Shown: one piece after another, positions 42,308 through 51,151 of the stretch
Numbering within the stretch: the stretch's first letter is position 1
How the letters are laid out: every line of letters starts with the position of its first letter
NCBI RefSeq assembly: GCF_000427885.1
Contig: NZ_KE386600.1
Location: 87,434-151,433, forward strand
Direction of reading: 5' to 3'
Length of the DNA stretch: 64,000 nt
Source of the DNA: Glycomyces tenuis DSM 44171
Lineage (GTDB): Bacteria; Actinomycetota; Actinomycetes; Mycobacteriales; Micromonosporaceae
Position numbers and translations under genes: made by a program
The notes under the pieces: model-generated
Told to the model about the DNA's origin: nothing
Databases searched by the model: none
What the model saw: the letters and a program-made list of their open reading frames with translations, nothing else

Positions 42308-43290
42308 TCGGACAGCGCGCACTGGGCCCGACCGGCCTGACCGTCAGCTCGGTCATCGCCGGGGCGGCGTCGTGGCATCAGCGTCCAGACGGCTCGGGGA
42401 TCGCCCCCGAGCAGACCGTCGACCTCGTCGGAGCGATGCTGCGCGACCGCGTCGTGACGACGATCGACACGTCCAACAACTACGGCTTCGGCGGCAGCGA
42501 GAGCCGCATCGCCTACGCGCTGGGGCGAAACGGGGCGACGACGAAAGACGTCCTCGTCCAGACCAAGGCCGACCGCGCGCGGGGAACGAGCGACTTCTCC
42601 GCGCCGCGGATGCGACGATCGCTCGCCGAGAGCATGGAGCGGCTCGGCGTCGAGCACCTGCCGATGGTCTACCTGCACGATCCGGAGAACACCACCTGGG
42701 AGGCGGCCATGTCCGACGACGGGCCGGTCGCCGCGCTCGTCGCCGCCCGCGACGAAGGCCTGATCGGCGGGCTCGGCATCTCCGGCGGCCCGCCCGACAT
42801 GCTGCGCCGCTTCGTCGACACCGGACACTTCGACGCGCTGATCACGCACAACCGATTCACCCTCGTGCAGCGCACCGCGGACGACCTGATCGGGCACGCC
42901 GCGGCCAAGGGCCTCGGCGTCCTCAACGCGGCCCCCTACGGCCGGGGCATCCTCACTCGCTGGCCCCGGGAGACCGACACCTACGCGTACGGGCGCGCCT
43001 CCAAGCCGATGCTCGCGGCCGTCGACCGGATCGGAGCACTGTGCCACGACGCGGGCGTTCCGCTCGCGGCCGCGGCCCTGCAGTGGTCGCTGCGGGACCC
43101 GCGCATCACCGCGACGGTCGTCGGGCTCCAGGACCGATCCGACTACGAGCGGACCCTCGAGCTCGCGGCTGTCGACATCTCCGACGAGCTGTGGGCGGCC
43201 ATCGAGGCCGTGCCGCTCGACCGCGCCCATGTCAGCCGCCCCGACGCAGAAGGGCCCTACACCCGGCCGCACGAGGGTCACGATGACTGA
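42304..43290 (+). CDS. Aldo/keto reductase (aldose 1-dehydrogenase-like)
   Basis: A 328-residue TIM-barrel AKR. TIDTSNNYGFGGSE places the catalytic Asp and Tyr, QTKADRA holds the Lys, and YLHDPEN the position of the His. ALQWSLRDPRITATVVG is the NADP-binding end. The closest class is D-threo-aldose/L-fucose dehydrogenases, which oxidise or reduce free sugars. It is overlapped by PL8 copy 1 upstream and the M20 gene downstream, so its substrate is likely a sugar released by the locus. Confidence 0.87.
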   Translation: MIGQRALGPTGLTVSSVIAGAASWHQRPDGSGIAPEQTVDLVGAMLRDRVVTTIDTSNNYGFGGSESRIAYALGRNGATTKDVLVQTKADRARGTSDFSAPRMRRSLAESMERLGVEHLPMVYLHDPENTTWEAAMSDDGPVAALVAARDEGLIGGLGISGGPPDMLRRFVDTGHFDALITHNRFTLVQRTADDLIGHAAAKGLGVLNAAPYGRGILTRWPRETDTYAYGRASKPMLAAVDRIGALCHDAGVPLAAAALQWSLRDPRITATVVGLQDRSDYERTLELAAVDISDELWAAIEAVPLDRAHVSRPDAEGPYTRPHEGHDD

Positions 43291-44455
43291 GTTCGAAGCC
43301 CGCGCCGAGCGGCTCCTGCCGGACATGATCGCGGACATCGAGACGCTCGTCCGCGCGGAGTCGCCGACCGACGACACCGAGGCCCTCGCGCGAAGCGCCG
43401 ACGTCCTCACCGCGATGGGACGCGGGCACCTCGGCTCCACTCCCGAACGCGTCGAGGTCGAACGCCGACCGCACCTGGTGTGGCGTCTCGGCGCGGGCCC
43501 GCGGCGGCTCCTACTCCTGGCCCACCACGACACCGTGTGGCCCTTCGGATCCTGGGGTGAGCGGATCTGGAAGGTCGAGGACGGAGTGATCCGCGGTCCC
43601 GGATGCCTCGACATGGCCGGCGGCATCGTGCAGGCGATGTACGCGCTGCGGCTCCTGGCCGAGACCAGGGCGACACTCGACGGCGTGACGTTCCTGGTGA
43701 CCGCCGACGAGGAGATCGGCTCGCCCACCGCCAGGGAACTGATCGAACGCGAAGCCGCGCCGTGCCAAGCGGTCTTCGTACTGGAGCCCGGCGGCCCGCA
43801 CGGAGAACTGAAGACCGAACGCAAAGGGTCCTCCCGCTACACCGTCCACGTCACGGGCCGCGCCGCGCACGCCGGTCTCGAACCCGAGCGCGGCGTCAAC
43901 GCCGGTGTCGAGCTCGCCCATCACGTCCTGGCCGTCGACACGCTCGCGGACCGCGCAGCGGGAACGACGGTGACCCCGACCGTGATGTCGGCGGGAACGA
44001 CCACCAACACCGTTCCCGCCCAGGGCGCACTCCACGTCGACGTCCGCACCTCGAGCCTCGCCGAACAGCGGCGCGTGGACAGGGCACTGCGCGAGCTGAC
44101 CCCCTTCGAGGAAGGCGCGGCGGTCGCGGTCGAAGGCGGCCCGAGCCGCCCGCCGCTCCCGCCGGAGAGCTCCGCCGACCTCTTCGCGCGCGCCGAGCGC
44201 GTGGCCGCGGACGCCGGTCTCGCGCCGCTCCGAGCGATCGCCTCCGGCGCCGTCTCGGACGGCAACCTCACCGCGCACCTCGGCATCCCGACCCTCGACG
44301 GCCTCGGAGCCGTCGGCGGCGGCGCGCACGCCGACGGCGAACACGTCACCGCAAGCGCCATCCCCGGCAGGACCGCGCTCCTGGCCCTGCTCATCGCAGA
44401 CCGACTCGCCGCACGCCGCCCGCGCGGCGGCAGACCCTCGAACCGACCGTCCTAA
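43283..44455 (+). CDS. M20-family metallohydrolase (carboxypeptidase G2/deacylase-like)
   Basis: A 390-residue protein. The di-zinc ligands are readable as LLLAHHDTVWP, GPGCLDMAGG, TADEEIGSP and VLEPGG, with the distal His in GGGAHADGEHV; a dimerisation domain lies at ~180-290. The family removes acyl or amino-acid groups. In a glycosaminoglycan locus it could deacetylate amino sugars, but peptide or amino-acid conjugates remain possible. ATG 43283 overlaps the AKR stop by eight bases. No signal peptide, so cytoplasmic. Confidence 0.87.
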   Translation: MTEFEARAERLLPDMIADIETLVRAESPTDDTEALARSADVLTAMGRGHLGSTPERVEVERRPHLVWRLGAGPRRLLLLAHHDTVWPFGSWGERIWKVEDGVIRGPGCLDMAGGIVQAMYALRLLAETRATLDGVTFLVTADEEIGSPTARELIEREAAPCQAVFVLEPGGPHGELKTERKGSSRYTVHVTGRAAHAGLEPERGVNAGVELAHHVLAVDTLADRAAGTTVTPTVMSAGTTTNTVPAQGALHVDVRTSSLAEQRRVDRALRELTPFEEGAAVAVEGGPSRPPLPPESSADLFARAERVAADAGLAPLRAIASGAVSDGNLTAHLGIPTLDGLGAVGGGAHADGEHVTASAIPGRTALLALLIADRLAARRPRGGRPSNRPS

Positions 44456-44466
44456 GGAGTTCAACG

Positions 44467-46887
44467 ATGAACCTCACCCCCGACCAGCCCGCCTCCTCCG
44501 CGAGGCTCTCCCGCCGCGGCCTGCTGATCGGCGGCGCGACCGCCGCCGGGCTCTCGGCCGCCGGCGCCTCCGGACTGGCGCTCGGCCAGAACACCACCGA
44601 AGACCCGGCGACGACCGCGACCCCCGGAGACTTCGCCACAGTGCGCGACCGCTGGCGTGAGATGCTGCTCGGCGGCGACGCCCTCGACCTCGACGTCCCC
44701 GAGATCCGCGCGGTCGTCGACGGGATCGACAGCGCGGCCGAGCAGTACCTGGAGGACATGGACCTCACCGCCGATCGCGCCTTCCTCTGGCCGGACCTCG
44801 ATTTCGGCCCGGACGACGACGCCCACTCCCTCCACGTCCAGAAGAGCTACGAACGCCTGCGCTCCCTCGCGAACGCCTACGCGCTCCCCGCGGCCGAACT
44901 CCACGGCGACGCCGGGCTCCTGGACGTGGTGCTCGAAGGCCTGGACTGGATGAACGAGCACCGCTACTACGCGGGCGTCAAGCAGCCCGGCAACTGGTAC
45001 AACTGGCAGATCGGCGCCCCGCAGGCGCTGCTGCCCATCGCGCTGATGCTGTTCGACCAGATCACGGCTCCCCGCCTCGAGAAGAACATGGCGGCCATCG
45101 ACTCCATCCTGCCCGCACCGGAGAAGCACGGCGTGAACCTGCTGTGGACCAGCCAGATCGTCGCCCAGCGCGGTGCGCTCGTCGAGGACGCCGCGAAGCT
45201 GGCCCTCGCCCGCGACGCCATCCCCGAAGCGCTCCGGGTCGTCACCGAAGGCAACGGGATCTACCCGGACGGCTCGCTGATCCAGCACTCGCGGCACCCG
45301 TACACCGGCGGATACGGCAGGGCGATGCTCAACGCGAGTTCGCGGCTGCTGCCCCTCCTGGTCGGCACCCCGTGGGCCCTCGGAGGCGAGGCCCGGGACA
45401 ACATCGTGAACTTCGCGCTCGACGGGTTCGCCCCGTGGATCCGCAAGGGGGCCGTGCCCGGAGCCGTGCGGGGCAGGGGCGTCTCGCGCCGCACCTCGAC
45501 CGACCACGCGGCCGGTCTGAACGGCACGCTCTCGATGATGTGGCTCGCGCGCAGCGTCGACGACGACCGCGCGCGCCTGCTGCGCGGGGCCGTCCGCCAC
45601 ACGATCGACGACCACTACGGCGACATCTTCGACACCACCGAGCTCAGCTCCGTCGTCGAGGCCAAGCGCATCGAGAACGACCCCGACATCGTTCCCCTGC
45701 CGCCCGAGCCGCGCTGCATCCAGTACGCGTACATGGACCGCAGCCTGCACATCCGGCCGGGCTTCACCTTCGCCCTCGCGATGTCGTCGAACCGGATCTA
45801 CGCGTACGAGTCGATCAACAAGGAGAACCTGCACGGCTGGTACACCGGCAGCGGCATGCAGTACCTCCACAACGACGACGCGGCGCACTACGAGGAGAAG
45901 TTCTGGCCCACCGTCGATGCCGCCCGCCTGCCCGGCACCACCGTGCCGAGGGTCAGCCGCAGAGACAGCGCGGGGGCGAACTTCCGCAGCCAATACCACT
46001 GGGCCGGAGGCGTCGCGACCGGGACCTTCGGCGTGAGCGGCATGCAGTCGCAGATCTACTCCAACATCGACCAGTCCGCGGCCCCGACCGCGCGCAAGTC
46101 GTGGTTCATGTTCGACGACGTGATCGTCGCGACGGGGGCCTTCATCCGGTCCTCCAACGGCTATCCGATCGAATCGATCGCCGAGAACCGCCGCGTGCTC
46201 GACCCGGGCCAGCGCTTCGTCGTCGACGGCGCTGAAATCGGCGCGGACGCCGGGACCGTGCCGGTGGGCGCGGGCTCGTGGGCCCACCTGGCGGGCGCGA
46301 CTCCCACCGCAGGGATCGGCTACGTGCTCGCGGGCGAGGCCAAGGCCCTGCGCGAGACTCGGACCGGTACCTGGGCGGACATCAACAAGAACCACAACTA
46401 CATCGACGACACCCCGGAGACGGCGGAGTACGCCGCCATCTGGTTCGACCACGGCGTCGACCCGGACGACGCGTCCTACGTGTACACCCTCCTGCCAGGG
46501 GCGACGGCCGATGAGACTGCGGCGTACGCGGCTGATCCCGACGTCGAGGTGCTGTCCAACACGCGGCAGGTGCAGGCGGCGCGCTGGGGCGGCACCCTCG
46601 GCCTGAACGTCTGGGAGCGGGGCGCGCCCGCCGTCGACGGCGTCGCGTGCTCCGGGCCCGCCTGCGTCCTCATCGTCAAGGACGGCGACAAGCTCACGGT
46701 GGCCGTGTCGGATCCGACCCACCGCGCCGAGTCGGCGACCGTGACGATCGATCGGACCATGACGCGCATCTCGGCGGACGACAGGATGACCGTCACCGAT
46801 ACGAGCCCGACGACGATCGACGTCGACCTCAGCGGATCCGACGGGCAGCGGATCGCCGCCGAGTTCCGAATCGGCAACCGGGACTGA
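44467..46887 (+). CDS. Polysaccharide lyase family 8, copy 2
   Basis: An 806-residue protein, paralogous to copy 1 over its whole length. Tat signal LSRRGLLIGGATAAG, NWYNWQIG (~175), IQHSRHPYTGGYGRAML (~272-285), INKENLHGWYTGSGMQY and RKSWFMFDDVIVATG are all conserved, so the catalytic Asn, His and Tyr are intact. The unconserved loops differ, which suggests distinct sulfation or linkage preference rather than redundancy. AAGGAG precedes ATG 44467. A sulfatase follows after 26 bp. Confidence 0.93.
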   Translation: MNLTPDQPASSARLSRRGLLIGGATAAGLSAAGASGLALGQNTTEDPATTATPGDFATVRDRWREMLLGGDALDLDVPEIRAVVDGIDSAAEQYLEDMDLTADRAFLWPDLDFGPDDDAHSLHVQKSYERLRSLANAYALPAAELHGDAGLLDVVLEGLDWMNEHRYYAGVKQPGNWYNWQIGAPQALLPIALMLFDQITAPRLEKNMAAIDSILPAPEKHGVNLLWTSQIVAQRGALVEDAAKLALARDAIPEALRVVTEGNGIYPDGSLIQHSRHPYTGGYGRAMLNASSRLLPLLVGTPWALGGEARDNIVNFALDGFAPWIRKGAVPGAVRGRGVSRRTSTDHAAGLNGTLSMMWLARSVDDDRARLLRGAVRHTIDDHYGDIFDTTELSSVVEAKRIENDPDIVPLPPEPRCIQYAYMDRSLHIRPGFTFALAMSSNRIYAYESINKENLHGWYTGSGMQYLHNDDAAHYEEKFWPTVDAARLPGTTVPRVSRRDSAGANFRSQYHWAGGVATGTFGVSGMQSQIYSNIDQSAAPTARKSWFMFDDVIVATGAFIRSSNGYPIESIAENRRVLDPGQRFVVDGAEIGADAGTVPVGAGSWAHLAGATPTAGIGYVLAGEAKALRETRTGTWADINKNHNYIDDTPETAEYAAIWFDHGVDPDDASYVYTLLPGATADETAAYAADPDVEVLSNTRQVQAARWGGTLGLNVWERGAPAVDGVACSGPACVLIVKDGDKLTVAVSDPTHRAESATVTIDRTMTRISADDRMTVTDTSPTTIDVDLSGSDGQRIAAEFRIGNRD

Positions 46888-46913
46888 CGGAACGGACGAT
46901 GACAGGAGACGAC

Positions 46914-48305
46914 ATGTCCGCAAGACCCAACATCGTGTTCGTGATGACCGACGACCACGCGGCCCACGCGATCGGCGCCTACGGGAGCCGCGTCAACGAG
47001 ACGCCGCACATCGACCGGATCGCCGCGGACGGCATGCGCTTCGACAACACCTTCTGCACGAACGCGCTGTGCTCGCCGAGCCGGGCCACGATCCTCACCG
47101 GGACGTACAGCCACATCAACGGGGTGACGACACTGGACACGCCGTTCGACTCGAGGATGCCGACCTTCCCGGGCCTCTTGCGCGAGGAGGGCTACCAGAC
47201 GGCGCTGTTCGGCAAGTGGCATCTCGGCCACGGCGGCCTCGCCGACCCGCGCGGCTTCGACGAGTGGGCGGTCGTCCCCGGCCAGGGCGAGTACCACGAC
47301 CCGGAGTTCATCCACCCCGACGGTCGCCGCACGCACGCGGGGTACGTCACCGACATCACGACGGACATGTCGCTCGACTGGCTCGACCGCCGGGACCGCG
47401 AGCGGCCGTTCTGCCTGCTCGTCCACCACAAGGCCCCGCACCGCCCGTGGGAGCCGGACGAGAAGCACGCGCACCTGTACCCCGACGGGTCCATCCCGGA
47501 GCCGTCGACGCTGCGCGACGACTACGCGACCCGCACCGAGGCGGCCCGCGCCGCCACCATGCGCATCCTCGACGACCTCGACGACGTCGACCTCAAGCAG
47601 CCGGTGCCGGAGGGCTTGACGCGGGACGAGGAACTGTCCTGGAAGTACCAGCGCTACATGTCGGACTACCTGCGCTGCGTCGCGTCCGTCGACGACAACG
47701 TCGGCCGCGTCCTCGACTACCTCGACCAGCATGGCCTCACCGAGGACACGATCGTCGTCTACACCTCCGACCAGGGGTTCTTCCTGGGCGACCACGGCTG
47801 GTACGACAAGCGGTTCATGTACGAGGAGTCCCTGCGGATGCCGTTCGCGGTGCGCTACCCGGCCGTGGTCGACCCGGGGACGACCTGCGAGGAGATCGTC
47901 ACCAATGTGGACTTCGCGCAGACGTTCCTCGACCTCGCCGGGGTCCCGGACCTGCCGCCGATGCAGGGGCGGTCGTTCGCGCCGCTCCTGCGCGGCGAGC
48001 GGCCCGAGGACTGGCCCACGTCGATGTACTACCGGTACTGGATGCACGACGACGGATTCCACCACCTGCGCGCGCACTACGGCGTGCGCACCGACCGGTA
48101 CAAGCTCATCTACTACTACAACCGCGGCTACGGGCTGCCCGGCACCTCCGACCGGGTCTTCGAGCCGGAGTGGGAGATGTTCGACCTCGAGGACGACCCG
48201 CAGGAGCTGAACAACGTCTTCGCCGACCCCGCGTACGCCGACGTCCGCGCCGAGCTCCGCGCCGAGCTCGACCGGGTGCAGCGCGCCGCGCTCGACCAGC
48301 CGTGA
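46914..48305 (+). CDS. Sulfatase with canonical CSPSR signature
   Basis: A 463-residue protein. NIVFVMTDDHAAH supplies the metal-binding Asp pair, CSPSRATILTG (~53) the formylglycine precursor, FGKWHLG the conserved Lys/His and TSDQGFFLGDHGWYDKR the second metal site. It is longest-related to heparan/iduronate- and N-acetylglucosamine-sulfatase types. No signal peptide is seen, so it acts in the cytoplasm after import. AGGAG precedes ATG 46914 (MSARPN); an ATG 15 bases upstream is the alternative. The GTG of the next gene overlaps its stop. FGE is encoded five genes downstream. Confidence 0.93.
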   Translation: MSARPNIVFVMTDDHAAHAIGAYGSRVNETPHIDRIAADGMRFDNTFCTNALCSPSRATILTGTYSHINGVTTLDTPFDSRMPTFPGLLREEGYQTALFGKWHLGHGGLADPRGFDEWAVVPGQGEYHDPEFIHPDGRRTHAGYVTDITTDMSLDWLDRRDRERPFCLLVHHKAPHRPWEPDEKHAHLYPDGSIPEPSTLRDDYATRTEAARAATMRILDDLDDVDLKQPVPEGLTRDEELSWKYQRYMSDYLRCVASVDDNVGRVLDYLDQHGLTEDTIVVYTSDQGFFLGDHGWYDKRFMYEESLRMPFAVRYPAVVDPGTTCEEIVTNVDFAQTFLDLAGVPDLPPMQGRSFAPLLRGERPEDWPTSMYYRYWMHDDGFHHLRAHYGVRTDRYKLIYYYNRGYGLPGTSDRVFEPEWEMFDLEDDPQELNNVFADPAYADVRAELRAELDRVQRAALDQP

Positions 48306-49291
48306 CGCCGCTGCCGGCGCCCTACGGCGAGTGGTTCGGGCCGGACGCGTTCGACGCCACCTACGGATACGACCCGGCGGCGCTGCGGGCCGTCGGCGCG
48401 CCGGAGGAACCGCCGGGATTCGCCGAATTCTGGGAGGACCTGTACGCGCGAGCGGCGGCGGTCGACCCCGATCCCCGGGTGAAGCCCGCCGGAAGGCTCG
48501 ACGGCCTCGACCTCTTCGACATCGAGTTCACCTCGCTGGGAGGCGTGCGGCTCGGCGGCTGGCTCACGCTTCCCGAGAGAGGCGTGGATCGGGCGGTCGT
48601 CATCGGGCACGGCTACGGCGGCCGATCGGAACCGGAGCCGGAGCTCGTGCCCGACCGGTGCGCCGCGATCTTCCCCGTGCTGCGGGGCCTGCCGGAGCGC
48701 AGCGCGATGGACCCGATTCCATTGCGGGGAGTGCACCACGTCCTCCACGGGATCGAATCGCGTGCCACTTATGTGCACGGCCTGTGCGCGGCCGACGTCT
48801 GGTGCGCGGCATCGGCGCTGCGCGCCGTCCTGCCGGACGCCTCCCTCCCGCTCGGGTACGTCGGGGGGAGCTTCGGCGGCGGGATCGGCGCGCTCGCGCT
48901 GCCGTGGGACGGCCGCTTCGCCGCCGGCGTCCTCGCGGTGCCGAGCTTCGGCAACCACGACCTGCGGTTGACGATGCCCTGCACGGGCAGCGGCGAGTCC
49001 GTCCGCCTGCACGTCGCGGAGCATCCCGAGGCCCGTGAGGTACTGCGGTTCTTCGACGCCGCCGTCGCGGCGCGGCGGATCCGGATCCCGATGCTGGCGG
49101 CTCCCGCGCTGTGGGATCCCGCCGTGCCCCCGCCCGGACAGTTCGCGGTGGCGAACGCCCTCGCGGGGCCGACCGAGTTCGTCGTGCGGTCCGCCGGCCA
49201 CTCCCGGTACCCCCGTGAGGCGGAGGACCGGGAACGCTATGTCGCCGAGGTGCGCCGATTCCTCGCGCGGCGGCTGCGGGCGACGGCGTGA
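48302..49291 (+). CDS. Acetyl-xylan-esterase-like alpha/beta hydrolase (CE7/AXE1)
   Basis: A 329-residue protein from GTG 48302. WFGPDAFDATYGYDPAALRAVG and PPGFAEFWEDLYA resemble the CE7 N-terminal region. The nucleophile elbow is YVGGSFGGGIG, the acid lies in PALWDPAVPPPGQ and the catalytic His in AGHSRYP. CE7 enzymes deacetylate xylo-oligosaccharides, cephalosporin C or other acetyl sugars. Here removal of O-acetyl groups from imported oligosaccharides is likely (context). Start and stop overlap both neighbours. Confidence 0.85.
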   Translation: MTPLPAPYGEWFGPDAFDATYGYDPAALRAVGAPEEPPGFAEFWEDLYARAAAVDPDPRVKPAGRLDGLDLFDIEFTSLGGVRLGGWLTLPERGVDRAVVIGHGYGGRSEPEPELVPDRCAAIFPVLRGLPERSAMDPIPLRGVHHVLHGIESRATYVHGLCAADVWCAASALRAVLPDASLPLGYVGGSFGGGIGALALPWDGRFAAGVLAVPSFGNHDLRLTMPCTGSGESVRLHVAEHPEAREVLRFFDAAVAARRIRIPMLAAPALWDPAVPPPGQFAVANALAGPTEFVVRSAGHSRYPREAEDRERYVAEVRRFLARRLRATA

Positions 49292-49653
49292 GCGGCGCGG
49301 CGGGCCGCTTCCCGCGGCGGGTCTACCGGTACGGGGAGGAGCCGGACCCGCGGTTCAGCCTGGCGAACGAGCGGACGTTCCTGGCCTGGGTGCGGACGGC
49401 GCTGGCGCTGCTCGCCGCCGGGGTCGCGCTCGTATCGGTGCCGGTTCCGGTCGCCGCCGGGTACCTGTCGGCCTCGGCCGGACTGTTCGTGCTGCTGGGC
49501 CTGTACGCCGTCGTGAACTCCTGGTGGAGCTGGATGCGGACCGAGCGGTCGCTGCGGGAGCGGCGGCCGCTGCCGGGCCCGGCCACCGGTCCGGTGCTCG
49601 TCGGCGGAGTGGCGGTCGCGGTGGTGGTGCTCGTGGTCGGTTTCCTGGCATGA
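49288..49653 (+). CDS. DUF202 membrane protein, first of pair
   Basis: A 121-residue protein from GTG 49288. FSLANERTFLAWVRTALALLAAGVAL is the DUF202/YidH signature. Two further helices follow (to ~70 and ~100-120). It overlaps the esterase stop by four bases and the second DUF202 gene by four. DUF202 function is unknown; occurrence inside a sulfated-glycan operon is unusual. Confidence 0.85.
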   Translation: MSGAAGRFPRRVYRYGEEPDPRFSLANERTFLAWVRTALALLAAGVALVSVPVPVAAGYLSASAGLFVLLGLYAVVNSWWSWMRTERSLRERRPLPGPATGPVLVGGVAVAVVVLVVGFLA

Positions 49654-49985
49654 GAGCGCTGTTCGACCCCGGGCTGCAACCGGAGCGCACACTCCTGTCG
49701 TGGCGGCGCACGTGCCTGGCGCTCGGTGCGATCGGCGCGACGGCCGCGCGGTTCACCGCCGAAGCCGCTCCGGCGGTGGCTATCGTCATCGGACTGGCCG
49801 GAGTCGGGCTCGCCGCGGTGTCGTACCTCGCGGCGACGCGGCGTTACCGGAGCGTCTACCGGCGTCGAGAAGGCCCGACCGGCCCGCTCGGGGACGCCAG
49901 GGCGCTGTGGTCGCTGACCGCGGCCGTGGTGGTCGTCGGTGCGGGATGCGGAGTGTACGTCGTGGAAGGAGCATGGACGCAATGA
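49650..49985 (+). CDS. DUF202 membrane protein, second of pair
   Basis: A 111-residue protein, MRALFDPGLQPERTLLSWRRTCLALG..., with the ERT-LSWRRT variant of the same signature and three helices. Paired DUF202 genes of different length are common in actinomycetes and may form a hetero-oligomer. Its TGA overlaps the FGE ATG (ATGA), so it is translationally coupled to the sulfatase-activating enzyme. Confidence 0.85.
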   Translation: MRALFDPGLQPERTLLSWRRTCLALGAIGATAARFTAEAAPAVAIVIGLAGVGLAAVSYLAATRRYRSVYRRREGPTGPLGDARALWSLTAAVVVVGAGCGVYVVEGAWTQ

Positions 49986-51151
49986 CCGGCGAAGCAGACA
50001 TGGTGCGCATCGACGGGGGCACCGTACGGATGGGCTCGGAGGACTTCTACCCCGAAGAGGGACCGGTCATCGAGCGGCAGGTGGACTCCTTCCTCATGGC
50101 ACGCCACGCGGTGACCAATCGGCAGTTCGCCGAGTTCGTGGAGGCCACCGGCTACACGACCGTGGCCGAGCGGCCGCTGGCCCCTGCGGACTTCCCGGGC
50201 GTCGATCCCGAGATGCTCCAGCCGGGCTCACTGGTCTTCACCCCCACCCGAGGTCCGGTGGACCTGCGCGACTGGCGGCAGTGGTGGCGCTGGGAACCGG
50301 GCGCGAGCTGGCGGCACCCGCACGGGCCCGGCAGCGGCGTCGACGGACTGGAGGACCACCCGGTCGTCCAGGTCGCCTTCGAGGACGCGTCCGCGTACGC
50401 GGCCTGGGCCGGGATGCGCCTGCCCAGCGAGGCCGAGTGGGAATGGGCCGCGCGCGGCGGTCTGCTCGGAGCCACGTACGCCTGGGGCGAGGAGCCCAAC
50501 GACGGCACGCGTGCCAACTCCTGGCAGGGCGACTTCCCCTACCGCAACACCGGCGCGAAGGGCTGGAAGGGCACCTCCCCGGTCGGATCGTTCCCGCCCA
50601 ACGGTTACGGCCTGTACGACATGACCGGCAACACCTGGGAATGGACCGGCGACTACTGGAGCGCCCGCCACCGGGTCACGACCTGCCAGTGCTCCCCGGG
50701 CGAATCGGGCCGCGCCGCGGGAACCGGATCAGGGGAGCGCCGACCACAAAGAGTCCTTAAAGGAGGATCTCACCTGTGCGCTCCCGAATACTGCCTCCGC
50801 TACCGACCGGCCGCCCGCTCTCCCGAGACCGAGGACTCTGCCACCACCCACCTCGGCTTCCGGCTCGCACGGGACCTCTCCTTAGGATCCGGTGTTCTCG
50901 GATCCCCTGCGGGCGAACGCCCCGGTCGCAATGCCCGGCGGGGGCGGGCGTCGAGCCGGGGCGGCGAAATCGGAGCCGATGATTCCCGCTCGGAGCGGTG
51001 TATCGTGACCTGGAAGCGCGCAACCGCTTCCAGTCTCGACAGGAGGATCGTGTGGCCAGGTCGGGCGCAGCGACGATATTGGACGTGGCACGCCTCGCCG
51101 GAGTCTCCCCCGCCGCGGTCTCCAAGGTCATTCGCGGTGCCTACGGGGTGA
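49982..51151 (+). CDS. Formylglycine-generating enzyme (sulfatase-activating), with unusual C-terminal read-through
   Basis: FGE converts the Cys of C-x-P-x-R in sulfatases to formylglycine, using copper and oxygen. MVRIDGGTVRMGSEDFYPEEGP opens the domain, RLPSEAEWEWAARGG and YGLYDMTGNTWEWTGDYW are FGE hallmarks, and GGSHLCAPEYCLRYRPAARS holds both active-site Cys. The conserved domain ends at about LGFRLARDLS (base ~50880, ~300 residues), the normal length. The frame lacks a stop there and stays open 90 low-complexity residues to 51151, overlapping the LacI start; a TAG in the next frame at 50883 suggests a one-base indel or sequencing error. ATG 49982 is preferred over 49973 by ribosome-site spacing. 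Confidence 0.88.
   Translation: MTGEADMVRIDGGTVRMGSEDFYPEEGPVIERQVDSFLMARHAVTNRQFAEFVEATGYTTVAERPLAPADFPGVDPEMLQPGSLVFTPTRGPVDLRDWRQWWRWEPGASWRHPHGPGSGVDGLEDHPVVQVAFEDASAYAAWAGMRLPSEAEWEWAARGGLLGATYAWGEEPNDGTRANSWQGDFPYRNTGAKGWKGTSPVGSFPPNGYGLYDMTGNTWEWTGDYWSARHRVTTCQCSPGESGRAAGTGSGERRPQRVLKGGSHLCAPEYCLRYRPAARSPETEDSATTHLGFRLARDLSLGSGVLGSPAGERPGRNARRGRASSRGGEIGADDSRSERCIVTWKRATASSLDRRIVWPGRAQRRYWTWHASPESPPPRSPRSFAVPTG
51010..51033. promoter_or_regulatory. LacI-type inverted repeat before the LacI gene
   Basis: CTGGAAGCG and CGCTTCCAG, perfect 9-bp arms separated by six bases, end 18 bp before the GTG of the LacI gene. TGGAAGCG..CGCTTCCA is a typical LacI half-site pair, though the 6-bp spacer is wider than the usual direct CG junction. 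Autoregulation is likely. Confidence 0.65.

Noticed and set aside
42075-43286. 403-codon plus-strand frame across the PL8/AKR junction
   Set aside because: Out of frame with both real genes and Arg/Pro-rich; a shadow.
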